Shown: positions 12,234 through 22,851 of the stretch, in pieces
Layout: each line of letters starts with the position of its first letter
How positions within the stretch are numbered: position 1 is the first letter of the stretch
NCBI GenBank assembly: GCA_026545765.1
Contig: JAIFAC010000049.1
Location: forward strand, 125,389 to 189,388
Reading direction: 5' to 3'
DNA: 64,000 bases
DNA from: Plantago major
Lineage: Eukaryota > Streptophyta > Magnoliopsida > Lamiales > Plantaginaceae
Notes under the pieces: model-generated
Databases searched by the model: none
Told to the model about the DNA's origin: nothing
What the model saw: only the letters and a program-made list of their open reading frames with translations
Translations under genes and position numbers: made by a program

Positions 12234-12851
12234 AAATAAGTAATAAAGCCTAAAACGTTGAATCAACCTGAGTCAAAATAGACTCAGCTCATTTCCAAAA
12301 TTCCTGATTTCCATTCTTAGAATATGTAGAACAAGAATTTATCTCTTTACCTTACCCAAACCTAATTGAAAATGTAAAAAAAATTGGTGGGGAGTCTTTT
12401 TCCCATCAATCTATTTTGCAATTTTTTTTTTTAGTTTCTTTGAATTCGTATATGGATCCAGACGTATCCTCTTCTTATCAATCCTCCAAAAAGACTTAGA
12501 AAAGATATTCAAAAAGACTTAGGAAAGATATTTATCTTCTATAGATATAGAAATATGTGTAAATTTTTAATGATCAAAATCCATTTTTTCAATGAAAAAA
12601 TAGTTCATAAAAAAAATTATTTTGGGTTCTATACCTTAATCTTAATGCAGATATAGTGTTACAAGAATTCAAGACGAGGGGAGTATAAAATTCACGAAAA
12701 ATGAAGATCTTAAACGAAACCAATGAACCTTCAAATACTATATAAACGAAATTTTATTCATCTTTTAACTCTTTCCTAAAAATATTCAATCCAATAGATT
12801 TATTAAATCTAGACGATTGCTTATTCATAGGCTATTATCAGTTCAAGACAA
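12234..12851. other. rpl32-trnL spacer with a 23-bp tandem duplication
   Basis: This is AT-rich spacer. A 23-base unit (CAAAAAGACTTAGAAAAGAT..) is duplicated in tandem at 12,487-12,509 and 12,510-12,532 with one mismatch. No gene is seen. rpl32-trnL is a known length-variable plastid spacer. Confidence 0.75.
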
Positions 12852-12931
12852 GCCGCTATGGTGAAATTGGTAGACACGCTGCTCTTAGGAAGCAGTGCGA
12901 GAGCATCTCGGTTCGAGTCCGAGTGGCGGCA
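12852..12931 (+). tRNA. trnL-UAG: tRNA-Leu (UAG), plastid type
   Basis: The 80-nt sequence folds as a class II tRNA. The acceptor stem GCCGCTA pairs with TGGCGGC, with discriminator A encoded. The anticodon stem CTGCT/AGCAG surrounds a loop with TAG. There is a long variable arm, and the T arm carries the GTTCGAGTC loop. The cloverleaf looks intact. Compared with plastid trnL-UAG as I know it, one base in the variable-arm region seems changed. As part of a NUPT, expression in the nucleus is not implied. Confidence 0.93.
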
Positions 12932-13037
12932 TGTCATCGACTAAACATGTCATCGACTAAAAAAGTCAAAAAATCCTATAATGAATCTAATTGACATTTA
13001 GATTCTATAATTCAGGAATTCCTCCTTTAAAATTTTT

Positions 13038-13970
13038 ATGATATTTTCAACCTTAGAACATATATTCACCCAAATTTCTTTTTCGATTGTTACAATTCTA
13101 ATTACAATTCATTTGATAAGCTTTTTGTTGATGAAATCGTAAACTGTATGATTCATCCGAAAGGGGCATGATAATAACTTTTTTGCATAACGGGATTATT
13201 AGTTACCCGTTGGATTTATTCAGGACATTTTCCCTAAGTAATCTATATGAATCATTAACCTTCCTGTCATGGAGTTTTTCCTTATTCATATAGTTCCATA
13301 TTTCAAAAAAAGAAAATATTCTAAGTACAATAATTGGGCCCAGTGCTCTTTTTACTCAAGGCTTTGCTACTTCAGGCCTTTTAACGGAAATACAGAAATC
13401 CGCAATATTAGTACCTGCCTGCAATCGGAGTGGTTAATAATGCACGTAAGTATGATGATATTAGGTTATGCAGCCCTTTTGTGTGGATCATTATTTTCCG
13501 TATCACTTAGTCGTTACAGTTAGAAAAAGAAACCTTTATTTTCTACAAAAATAATTTATTCCATTTGAATGGGTTGGGTGAAATTGAATTAATGATTGAA
13601 CGAAGTCATTTTTACAAAATACTTTTTTTTCTACAAAGAATTATTACAGGTTGCAATTGATTCAAAAATTGGATTATTGGAGTTATCGGGTTATTAGTCT
13701 AGGATTTATCTTTTAACCATAGGAATTCTTTCTGGAGCCGTGTGGGCTAACGAAGCGTGGGGATCCTATTGGAGTTGGGACCCAAAAGAAACTTGGGCTT
13801 TTATTACTTGGCTGGTGTTCGCAATTTATTTGCATACTGAACAAATCAAAATGGAAAGGTAGAAATTCAGCAATTGTGGCGTCTATTGGATTTCTTATAA
13901 TTTGATATGCTATTTTGGGGTTAATTTATTAGGAATAGGACTACATAGTTATGGTTCATTTTCATTATAG
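13038..13970 (+). pseudogene. ccsA: ccsA pseudogene, copy 2 (near full length)
   Basis: ATG 13038 starts [19 protein letters not shown]. Further conserved pieces are [12 protein letters not shown] near 13,470 and, from about 13,690, the haem-handling region [17 protein letters not shown] ending in SYGSFSL and stop TAG 13968-13970. The span of about 933 bp is shorter than the usual roughly 960, and frame changes near 13,140, 13,330, 13,520 and 13,860 break it. Convergent with ndhD, as in plastids. Confidence 0.92.
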
Positions 13971-14115
13971 TGGAATGGAATGGGGGTTCTTAGAATAGGA
14001 AAGTCTAAGGTATATACGATCAAAGATTTGGTGTGAACTGGCAAGAACGAGGTGAATCAAATAGTTAGTGATTCGCTGGGGTTCTCGCCAGTTCAAATGA
14101 ATTTCATCTTATCGT

Positions 14116-14155
14116 ATGACAAGAAGAAGAAAAGGCCTTTTCTTCTTCTTGTCAT
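14116..14155. terminator. Perfect 40-bp palindrome between ccsA and ndhD, copy 2
   Basis: ATGACAAGAAGAAGAAAAGG is followed with no spacer by its exact reverse complement. A second inverted repeat lies just upstream (arms near 14,036-14,050 and 14,081-14,095). In plastids these hairpins form the 3' ends of the convergent ccsA and ndhD transcripts. Confidence 0.85.
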
Positions 14156-14191
14156 TGTAAGAGAAATGGTTGTAAAATTCATTCAAACTTT

Positions 14192-15674
14192 CTATAAAAA
14201 ATTAGATAGAATAGCTTCAACCTTTTCGACTGAGAGTGAAAGAACGAAATTGGGGTACATACCAATACCTAGTATTGGTAAAAAATAGCGATCGAAAGAA
14301 ATAACCTCGTGGTCCAGAATCAAACAAATAGGAATTTGAAACATTAAATATCTTGTATCCATAGAACATCTGACGTAACATAGATAATAAATAAATAGGA
14401 GTTAATATCATTCCAATTGCCATTAGAAAAGTAATGAGTAGTTTTGTTAGTAAGAGATATTTTCACTAGTAATTAATCCAAAGATACTATTAATTCGGCA
14501 ACAAAACCACTCATACCTGGTAATGCAAGAGAGGCCATTGAAAAGCTACTGAACATCGTGAATATTTTTGGCATTGAGATAGCTATTCCACCCATTTCGT
14601 CAAGATAAACAAGACGTATTCTATCATAAGTTGTTCCAGCCAAGAAAAAAAGTGCAGCACCAATAAATCCATGGGAGATTATTTGTAAAAGCGCCCGTTG
14701 AGTCCCATATCGGTGATAGAACCAATTCCTATAATTATGAAACCCATATGAGATACAGAGGAATAGGCTATTCTTTTTTAAATTCTGTTGACCCAAAGAT
14801 GTTGAAGCTGCATAGATTATTTGCACTGCGCCTACTATCAGTAACCAAGGAGAAAATATAGAATGAGCATGGGGAAATAATTCCATATTGATTCGAACTA
14901 ATCCATACGCTCCCATTTTTAATAAGATTCCGGCTAGAAGCATACAAGTACTATAGTGTGCTTCTCCATGGGTATCTGGTAACCATGTATGTAGTGGTAT
15001 GATTGGTAATTTGACAGCAAAAGCAATAAAAATCCACTATAGAATAGTATTTCCAAAGCTAAGGGATAGGTTTGGTTGGATAATATGTCCAAATTTAATG
15101 TTGGTTCATTAGAACCATATAAACCGACACCAAGAACTCCCAGTAAAAGAAAACAGAACCCCTGCCGTGTACAAAATAAATTTTGTAGTTGAGTAGAGAC
15201 GTTTTTTCCTCCCCACATAGATACAAGTAGATAAACGGGGATTAATTCTAACTCCCACATGAGGAAAAAAAGTAAAAGGTCCCGAGAAGAAAACAATCCG
15301 ATTTGCCCACTATACATTGCCAACATCAGGAAATTAAATAATCGAGAATCTCGAGTAACCGGCCAAGCTGCTAAGGTAGCTAAAGTAGTGATGAATCCCG
15401 TCAATAGAATGGGTCCTATTGAGAGCCCATCTATCCCTAGTCTCCAATGGAAATCAAAAATGGATCCAGTTATAATCCTCCTCTAGTTGGATTAATGAAT
15501 CATCCGATTGGAAATGATAACAGAATGCATAAGTTATTAGAAGGAGTTCTAGAATACAAATACATATAGTATACCAACGAATTACTTTATTTCCTTATGT
15601 GGAAGAAGGAAAATTAAGGAACCCGAAAATATTGGAAAAACAACAATTATAGTTAATAAGGGAAAATGATTCGT
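14192..15674 (-). pseudogene. ndhD: ndhD pseudogene, copy 2 (near full length, ACG start)
   Basis: NdhD is an antiporter-like membrane subunit of the NDH complex. The family start appears as ACG at 15672-15674, followed by [19 protein letters not shown]; this codon is edited to AUG in plastid RNA of many plants. Conserved parts are [18 protein letters not shown] (15404-14934 frame) and [20 protein letters not shown] (14943-14473 frame). The stop is TAG at 14192-14194. Frameshifts near 15,195, 15,030, 14,750 and 14,470 break it, and the 1,483-bp span is slightly shorter than usual. It lies next to psaC, with which it is co-transcribed in plastids. Confidence 0.94.
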
Positions 15675-15790
15675 GGTAAAGACAAGATACACTTATAAAA
15701 ATCCGTGCAAAATCAAATCCAAATAGTTTGCGCACGAATTTTGTCGGTAAAAAAAAAAAATGGATTTTAAGTAGAGTTTTATGGAACGTA

Positions 15791-16081
<291 letters not shown>

Positions 16082-16297
16082 CTAACTTCTAAATCAATCT
16101 TGTAATTAGATACCAGACGAATCAATGAGTGATCAGAATCAATGGACTTGAATTGTTTATGATGAATTGTTTATGAACGAGCGCAAAAATCCTTTGATTT
16201 CTTATGTTTCGGCAAACATGATCATACCTTACCCATATCAAACCGTCCAGTCGGAAGTAATTTATGAATATTCGAATTTTCTTTTCTATGATTCATA

Positions 16298-16602
16298 TTA
16301 TTTATTCAACAAATTGGATTGGTTAATACGAATGGATTTTCTATTACGATAAATGGATGAAACAATAGCTAATCCAATAGCTGCTTCAGCGGCTGCAATA
16401 GCTATAATAAACATGGAGAAAATGTCTCCTCTTAATTGACGATCATCAAACATATCCGAAAACGTTACAAAATGGATATTAACCGAATTTAATATAAGTT
16501 CAAGACACATAAGGGCTCTAACCATATTTCGACTTGTGATCAATCCATAAATACCAATAGAAAATAAAAGGCACTCAAAACAAGTACATGTTCGAGCATC
16601 AT
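16298..16602 (-). pseudogene. ndhE: ndhE pseudogene
   Basis: NdhE is a small membrane subunit (NuoK/ND4L type) of the NDH complex. The start ATG 16600-16602 begins [12 protein letters not shown] two-base loss around codon 12 shifts the frame. From there the frame is clean: [20 protein letters not shown] to the C-terminal INQSNLLNK and stop 16298-16300. One early frameshift is the only obvious lesion. Confidence 0.92.
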
Positions 16603-16825
16603 TACTCAACCCCTTATCAATCTTGATTCATTTCAATCTGAACAATAATTAAATCCAGTCGATTCTAATACGTATGGAAGAAAACAAGGGAATTGGTTGG
16701 GAATAGATCAATTCTAAAATGAATTTGAGTTGATTTTCGTTTTAGGTGGGCACTCAAATTATGTGATTAGACACATTCTTTGTCCCTTGATTTAGTTGAG
16801 AATTCTTCCTTTAAAAGATTTATTA

Positions 16826-17358
16826 TTATTGACGAGCTATAGCAATCGCACCGATTAAAGCGACTAAAAGAATTATTGAAATGAGTTCAAATGGAAGAAA
16901 AAAATCTGTTGATAAATGAATTCCAATTTGTTGACTATTACTTATCAAATCTTGCTCTAAAATATGGTTTGCTTTTGTAGTCCAAATGATCCCATACCAG
17001 GACGTATCTAGAATAATAGTAAGTAGTGAAATAAAAAGACTTGTACAAACCACTGAAGTAATTCCATCCCCAACGGTCCAAAGCTGAAAATCTTCGAAAT
17101 CGTAATCTTCTGAACCATTCATGAACATGACAGCAAAAATAATTAAAACATTTATAGCTCCTAAGATAATAAGGAGTTGCAGCAGCTACAAAATAAGAAT
17201 TCGATAGAATATAGAATAAAGATATACAAAAAGAACCAATCCCAATGAAAAGGCCGAATAAATTGATTTGGAAATAAGACTACTCCCAGACTTCCTAATA
17301 TAAGACCCGACCCCAGAAAAACTAAAAGAAAATCGTGTATTGGTCCAGGTAAATCCAT
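16826..17358 (-). pseudogene. ndhG: ndhG pseudogene
   Basis: NdhG is a membrane subunit (NuoJ/ND6 type) of the NDH complex. ATG 17356-17358 starts [21 protein letters not shown] frameshift after about residue 28 and another near 17,150-17,180 break the frame. It resumes as [20 protein letters not shown] and runs to [11 protein letters not shown] and the stop at 16826. The length is close to the usual 176 codons. Confidence 0.92.
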
Positions 17359-17674
17359 TTTATTTTATAGAAAAGTAAATCCAAATATTTCATGACTTTG
17401 TTGACCTGACCGGGAAAAGGGAGTTATCCTATTTTTCTTTTAGGATACTTCTTAATTGAAGAAAATGTGAATAGGGTGGTTGGTGTGGATTGAGGTAGAT
17501 ACAGTTATTGGTCTACTCTTATTATTTAATCATTATTCGAATAGAAATAAATTTTCTATCCAAATGAACCACGATTCTCGACAACCAATCGCTCGTTTAT
17601 CTTGAACAAGAAACCCGATTCCCTTAGATTCCAAAGGGATTGGGAATTTGGAAATGCAAGGGTTTTATACATTT

Positions 17675-18159
17675 TTATTTGAGGTGAATTGACGAAATTG
17701 TTCGAATTGTGTAATCGCCCGTTATGGACACCGGTAATCGACCTAAAGAAATTTGATTATAATTCAATTCGTGACGATCATAAGTAGAAAGTTCATATTC
17801 TTCAGTCATTGATAAACAATTTGTTGGACAATACTCAACGCAATTACCACAAAATATACAAATTCCAAAATCAATACTGTAATTAAGTAATCGTTTCTTT
17901 CGAATATCAGTTTCCAATTTCCAATCAACTACGGGTAGATCTATAGGACACACACGAACACATACTTCACAAGCAATGCATTTATCAAATTCAAAGTGTA
18001 TTCGGCCCCGGAAACGCTCCGATGCAATGAATTTTTCGTAGGGTATTGAATAGTTACAGGTAAACGATTTGCATGGGACAAGGTAATCATGAAACCTTGA
18101 CCAATGTACCTGGCAGCTCGTATTGTTTGTTGACCAGAATTCAAGAGCTCGGTTAGCAT
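17675..18159 (-). pseudogene. ndhI: ndhI pseudogene
   Basis: NdhI carries two [4Fe-4S] clusters in the peripheral arm of the NDH complex. The N-terminal piece ([20 protein letters not shown]) is in one frame and a frameshift near 18,040 interrupts it. The second cluster motif [12 protein letters not shown] lies in the intact frame 17953-17675. The first cluster region reads [12 protein letters not shown] across the frame break. The upstream family start codon (two codons before 18159) reads ATA instead of ATG. The C-terminus is slightly longer than usual. Confidence 0.91.
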
Positions 18160-18247
18160 AGGGAATATATCGGAATATCTATAAATAATTTCATACTTGT
18201 TTCTTTCTTGTTTGAGACAGGTTTTGAAGATAGAAAATTCGAGTTCT

Positions 18248-20387
18248 TTACAGTGAAAAAAGTTGGGATGAAGTCGTTAATAATAGATTACCTAGAGAAA
18301 TAGGTAAAAGAAATTTCCACCCAAGATTTAATAGTTGGTCCATCCTCAATCTCGGTAAAGTCCATCTTGTTGCAATAGAAATGAACAAGAACAGATAAGT
18401 TTTCGCTAATGTAATAAAGATACCTATTATTGTTCCAATAACTTGACTTCTTTTAGTTAGTTCAGGAACGAATATGTAGGAATAGAAAGATTCCAACCTC
18501 CCAAGTAAAGAACTGTTACAAATAATGAAGAAACTAGTAGATTTAGATAGGAAGCAACATAAAATAAACCAAATTTTATACCTGAATATTCGGTTTGATA
18601 ACCCGCTACTAATTCCTCTTCTGCTTCTGGTAAATCAAAAGGTAATCTCTCACACTCGGCTAAAGAAGAACTTCGCACAACGATCAACCCTATAGGTTGA
18701 CGCCACAAATTCCATCCCCAAAACCGTATTTTGACTGCGCTTCAACTATATCAACTGTACTTGAGCTGTTAGATAATCATAGTCGACGATAACATCACTG
18801 TTCCTGTCGCTATTACAGAACCGTACATGAAATTTTCACCATACGGCTCCTCATAGGTCACAAAAACTCTAAGGGCCTTTTCAACATTTTTTGATCTTGA
18901 TCCCTAGGGATCCATGATCAATAGAGAGTCAAACTCTTATCCTAAGGCCTAGAATTTAACCTATGAAATTCCGTCTGCTAGTTATAATAAAAATAAAGTG
19001 CTTCTGAATTGATCTCATCTTTTAAAAGTTTGTATTTTTCTTTGTTGATTAATAACTTTATCCTTGAATAAAAAACTTTTTTGAGGAATATCACAGAGAT
19101 ATTGCAACCTATTCTTTTTTTTTTTGATTACGAAATTAGATATTGTATTACCTAGCAAAGATTCTATTTCTATCGAAAAAATCGAAAAATTTATGAATAA
19201 AAAAGATCTCTTTTTGCAATTCTAGTCTTTCCACTTCTGTTCGTTCCTATTCTACTTTCTCGGGAAATAAGGTAGGGCGGCATTACCCAAATAAAAGATT
19301 TCTTCGTTCTTGATAGTTATTTAGTTAATCGGTGAATAGGAAGATACTCTGGATCAAAATCTAGGGGAGTACTTCTTACGAATTTCTACCAACTTAAAGC
19401 CCCGATTCGAATTACTTTGGTAGAAATATCCTCTTGGAAAGGTTATCTAATCTCCATTACTAATCCTTTGTGTATCTTAGTCTTCCTAACCATCCACTCA
19501 TTTTTTGAATCTTCCAGTAGGTTAATACTAATACCTCCATGGTAATAGATAGTAAAAACCCCGGGGGTTGATCTTTTGAACCCGCTTCAAGCCATGATTA
19601 CTACTCAACCAATCTAACTTGGGGTAAAGGAAACATAAGAACTGATATTCTTTCCTTTGACTTAATTCTTGTACATAGGAAATGAGATTGAATGGCTTTA
19701 ACAGCAAATTAGGAAGCCGTTTGATTTCACTCATCTAACTATCCGGTTTAGTTTATCAACCCAGACGATGAATAAAAAATAGATATTCAACTTTCTTGCT
19801 AGAAAGAAATATGGAAAGTTTATGTCTCACCGAATCACACGTAGAGATATTGATAATACACATAGAGTTAATGGTATTTCATAACTAATTGATTGAGCAG
19901 CAGCCCTTAATCCACCTAAAAGGAATATTTATTATTTGATCCATATCCCGACATAAGAAGTCCAACGGGAGCAAGGCTTGAAATGGCGATCCATAAAAAA
20001 ACACCAATACTAAGATCGGCTAGAATAAGTCGATAACTAAAAGGAATTACTGAATAACTTAGTAAAATGGATATCACTGCTATGGATGGCCCAATATTGA
20101 ATAAACGAGTATCTCCTCTAGATGGAAGAAGATTCTCTTTGAAAAGTAATTTTGTCCCATCTGCTAGAGCTTGAAGAATTCCCAAAGGCCCGGCATATTC
20201 AGGTCCAATACGTTGTTGTATTCCTGCAGATATTTCTTCTAACCAAACAATTACTAGTACACCTAGTGTGATTCCTAATACAAGAGTCAAAATAGGGATA
20301 AGGTCCATAGTATCCCATAGACTTCTGTTAAGGATTCAAATCCGGAAAAGAGTGGATAGCTTGTAGTTCTGTTGTATCAATTATCAT
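18248..20387 (-). pseudogene. ndhA: ndhA pseudogene, copy 2, with group II intron
   Basis: The start ATG is 20385-20387. Exon 1 (to about 19,841) shows [20 protein letters not shown] and [18 protein letters not shown], with a few frameshifts. The intron runs from 19,840 to about 18,775. Exon 2 (about 18,774-18,248) shows [34 protein letters not shown] and [20 protein letters not shown], ending at 18248-18250. A frameshift lies near 18,480 (the ORFs change between [10 protein letters not shown] and YIFVPEL). The inverted partial copy at 7,605-8,462 shares exon 1 and part of the intron. Confidence 0.94.
18818..18849 (-). ncRNA. Group II intron domain V of ndhA
   Basis: On the minus strand the motif GAGCCGTATG, a loop GGTGAAAATTTC and ATGTACGGTTC form the short conserved hairpin of a group II intron catalytic domain V, at the expected place about 45 bases before exon 2. 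At the other end the intron opens with GTGTGATTCG (first base 19,840), close to the group II consensus GTGYGAC. The intron is thus structurally recognisable, although it could not splice from nuclear transcripts. Confidence 0.8.
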
Positions 20388-20388
20388 T

Positions 20389-21499
20389 TCAACGATCGAC
20401 TTCTCCCATAATGATATCTATGCTACCTAGTATCGTCATAATATCAGCCAATTTCATTCTTTAACTAACTGAGGAAGAATTTGCAAGTTGATAAAACCCG
20501 GTGGTCGAATTTTCCATCTCCAAGAAAACACTTGATCTCCTATCAGAAAATTCCCAATTCCCCTTTGGGGCTTGACTCACATAAAGTTCTTGCTTGGGCA
20601 ATTCAAACGTTGGAGAAGGTTTTTACTAATAAATCGATAGTCAAAATCATTCCATTCCGGGTTTTTATTCTATCAAAGCGTCGTATTTCTAAATTTTCAT
20701 ATGGCCCTCCAGGAATTCTCTAAGGCCTGTTGAAGAATTTACGGATTCTGCCATTTCACCCATTCGTACCAAATAACGAGCTAATGAATCCTCTTTTGCC
20801 AGTGAACCTCCCAATCAAATTCGTCGTAACACTCATAACGATCAACTTTACGAAGATCCCATTCTATTCCGGAAGCTCGTAGCATTGGGGCTTGATAAAC
20901 CCCAATTTAGTGCTTCTTCTGCCTGAATAATGCCTATGCTCTCCAACTCTGTCCTAAAAAATAGGATTCCGTGTAACAAGTTTTGATATTCAGCAAACGC
21001 CGCGATTAAAAAATAATCGTGCAAAAATTCCAAACATTTATTCATCCAACCATGAGGTAAATCGGCAAGTTACTCCTCTCCTGGATGAGTTTAGAAAATA
21101 ATTATGCATCATACGCATACCGGTAGCAGCTTTCTAGGTCATATATCAATTCTCTCGTTCTCTAAAAATATAGAAGAAAGGGTTCAGTCCTGATACATTC
21201 GCCATAAAAGGGCCGAGCCATAACAAAATGAGAAGCGATACGACCCAACATAATAGTTCTTATATAGCTAGCCCTTTTAGGGATTCTGAATATTGCCTAG
21301 TTGTCTGGGTATGCGTTTACGGTTATTGCTTCAGGAACATAGCCGCTAAATAATCCCAACGCGTTACATAAAAGTATTGTATACTGTTCGATTTCCGCAA
21401 TTTTCTCCATACCCTATGTAAATAATCCCAATATTGGTTCACAGTCGATAACATCTTCCCATCGAGAGTCGCCGATCAGCCGAAGAACGCCGTGCATTG
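20389..21499 (-). pseudogene. ndhH: ndhH pseudogene, copy 2, 5'-truncated
   Basis: The stop TGA is at 20389-20391 on the minus strand and the sequence is homologous to copy 1 to about 21,499, where it ends within the first 25 codons (the NGVLRLI-like part is the last recognisable). It is more eroded than copy 1, with many small indels (short open pieces at 20848-21045 and 20481-20723 on the opposite strand). The truncation coincides with the junction between plastid and retrotransposon DNA. Confidence 0.9.
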
Positions 21500-22010
21500 A
21501 ATGCATAACCAACGCACCACACCGCCAGCTTATGAAAACATTGAGGTATGTAAAGGGTAGTGTAAGTTGGATGTGGTATCCAAAAGAAGTGGATCGAGAG
21601 TTTGGTTGGCTACCTCAGACGATGTCGACTATGCTGCCGGATCATCGCTTGATAGAAAAGCACCCCAGAACATGTCAATTTCGCGCTAGATTGATATCGT
21701 GTTCAAAAAGAAACAAAATCTTAATCGCCACATCTACCATAGAAGTGAATATATTGCAGGTGGTGTCAGGTTTCAAGATATTATGGATACAACAACTCGT
21801 AGACTATGGACTCAATGAAGAGAAAACTCCCATTTTCAATGACACCACAAGTGCTATTGCCATAACTCGTAATCCCAAGTTTCATGCTAGAACAAAGCAC
21901 ATTGATGTTAGACACCACTTCACTGAGACCATGTTGAAAAAGGCAATATAGAGATACTCAAGATTACAATCAAGACCAACTTGCGTATATCTTCACTAAG
22001 CCAAAGATAA
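21500..22010 (+). pseudogene. copia RNase H remnant
   Basis: Broken frames encode the RT end and RNase H of a copia pol: LRYVKGSVSWMWYPKEV at the start, a DRKST-like segment near 21,650, LWIQQLVDYGLNEEKTPIF, then TSAIAITRNPKFHARTKHID and RHHF. The terminal part after a stop at 21,949 reads like the usual pol end. The same residues occur in the minus copy at 31,871-32,161. Frameshifts occur every hundred bases or so. The left edge at about 21,499 is the NUPT junction. Confidence 0.88.
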
Positions 22011-22680
22011 GAAAGTAGATTCTTATCCTAAGACATTAGCCTCGACTATTCGAAGCTACCAAAGAACCCAAAAAGTTCATATATTTGAAGAAGATATCAA
22101 AGGAGGAATCGAAAGGGTATCCAGAGAAGAGAAATCGAACGTATCCAAAGAAGAACTGGAACGGTATCCAAAGAATAATCCGGAACAGGTTATCCGTAAA
22201 CCAAAGGCTAAAGAGTAAATGGCTATTTGAAGATTTCAGACGCATCAGATATCTAGATCACTCAAAGGAGGGGGAACACAAAAGAAAAAATAGTACAACC
22301 TATTTGCCAGCTTAACTACTATCTTGAAATTTGAATTATTTCTATCTTGTGAAAACTTTGAAAATATAACAAGCATAAGATAGAATCAGACAACAAGAAT
22401 TTCTTATTCACACGTAAACATGATTCTCGATAGCTAATAGCCAAAATTCATTAAATGGGCACAATTACATTTGTTGACAGATCATCAAGAAGCAATGGTG
22501 ACCCTTGATGAAATGGGCGATTGATTTTACTTCAGAGATTAACAAAGAAATAGTGGACCGCTGAAATTGCATAGGCCCACTATGTATTTAATGCCGAACA
22601 AGCTTTTACCCACGCCTTACTGCAATTCACAAATACGTACACACAAAACCAATTTGTATGTATATATTTGTTAGAATTAC

Positions 22681-22692
22681 ATTATATATAGG
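22681..22692 (+). promoter_or_regulatory. TATA box upstream of the copia extra ORF (plus copy)
   Basis: ATTATATATAGG lies 160-170 bases upstream of the ATG of the extra ORF at 22,852. The minus copy has CTATATATATAG at the corresponding place. Conservation of position in two copies suggests a real promoter element between pol and the extra ORF. Function is inferred. Confidence 0.5.
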
Positions 22693-22851
22693 ATTTTCGC
22701 AAAAGAATTCACTTCTTAATCCAACATTCATTGCACAAGAATACCAAAACCATTCTTCAACCTCCGCAAATCAAGTAGTTCTTCTGCAAAAATCACTAAT
22801 ATCTCACCCAAATCTCTTTCAGACTTTCAAACACTTGTACTATATAAAGAG

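Noticed and set aside
12482-12535. CRISPR-like repeat array
   Set aside because: There are only two adjacent 23-bp copies without spacers, in plastid intergenic DNA.
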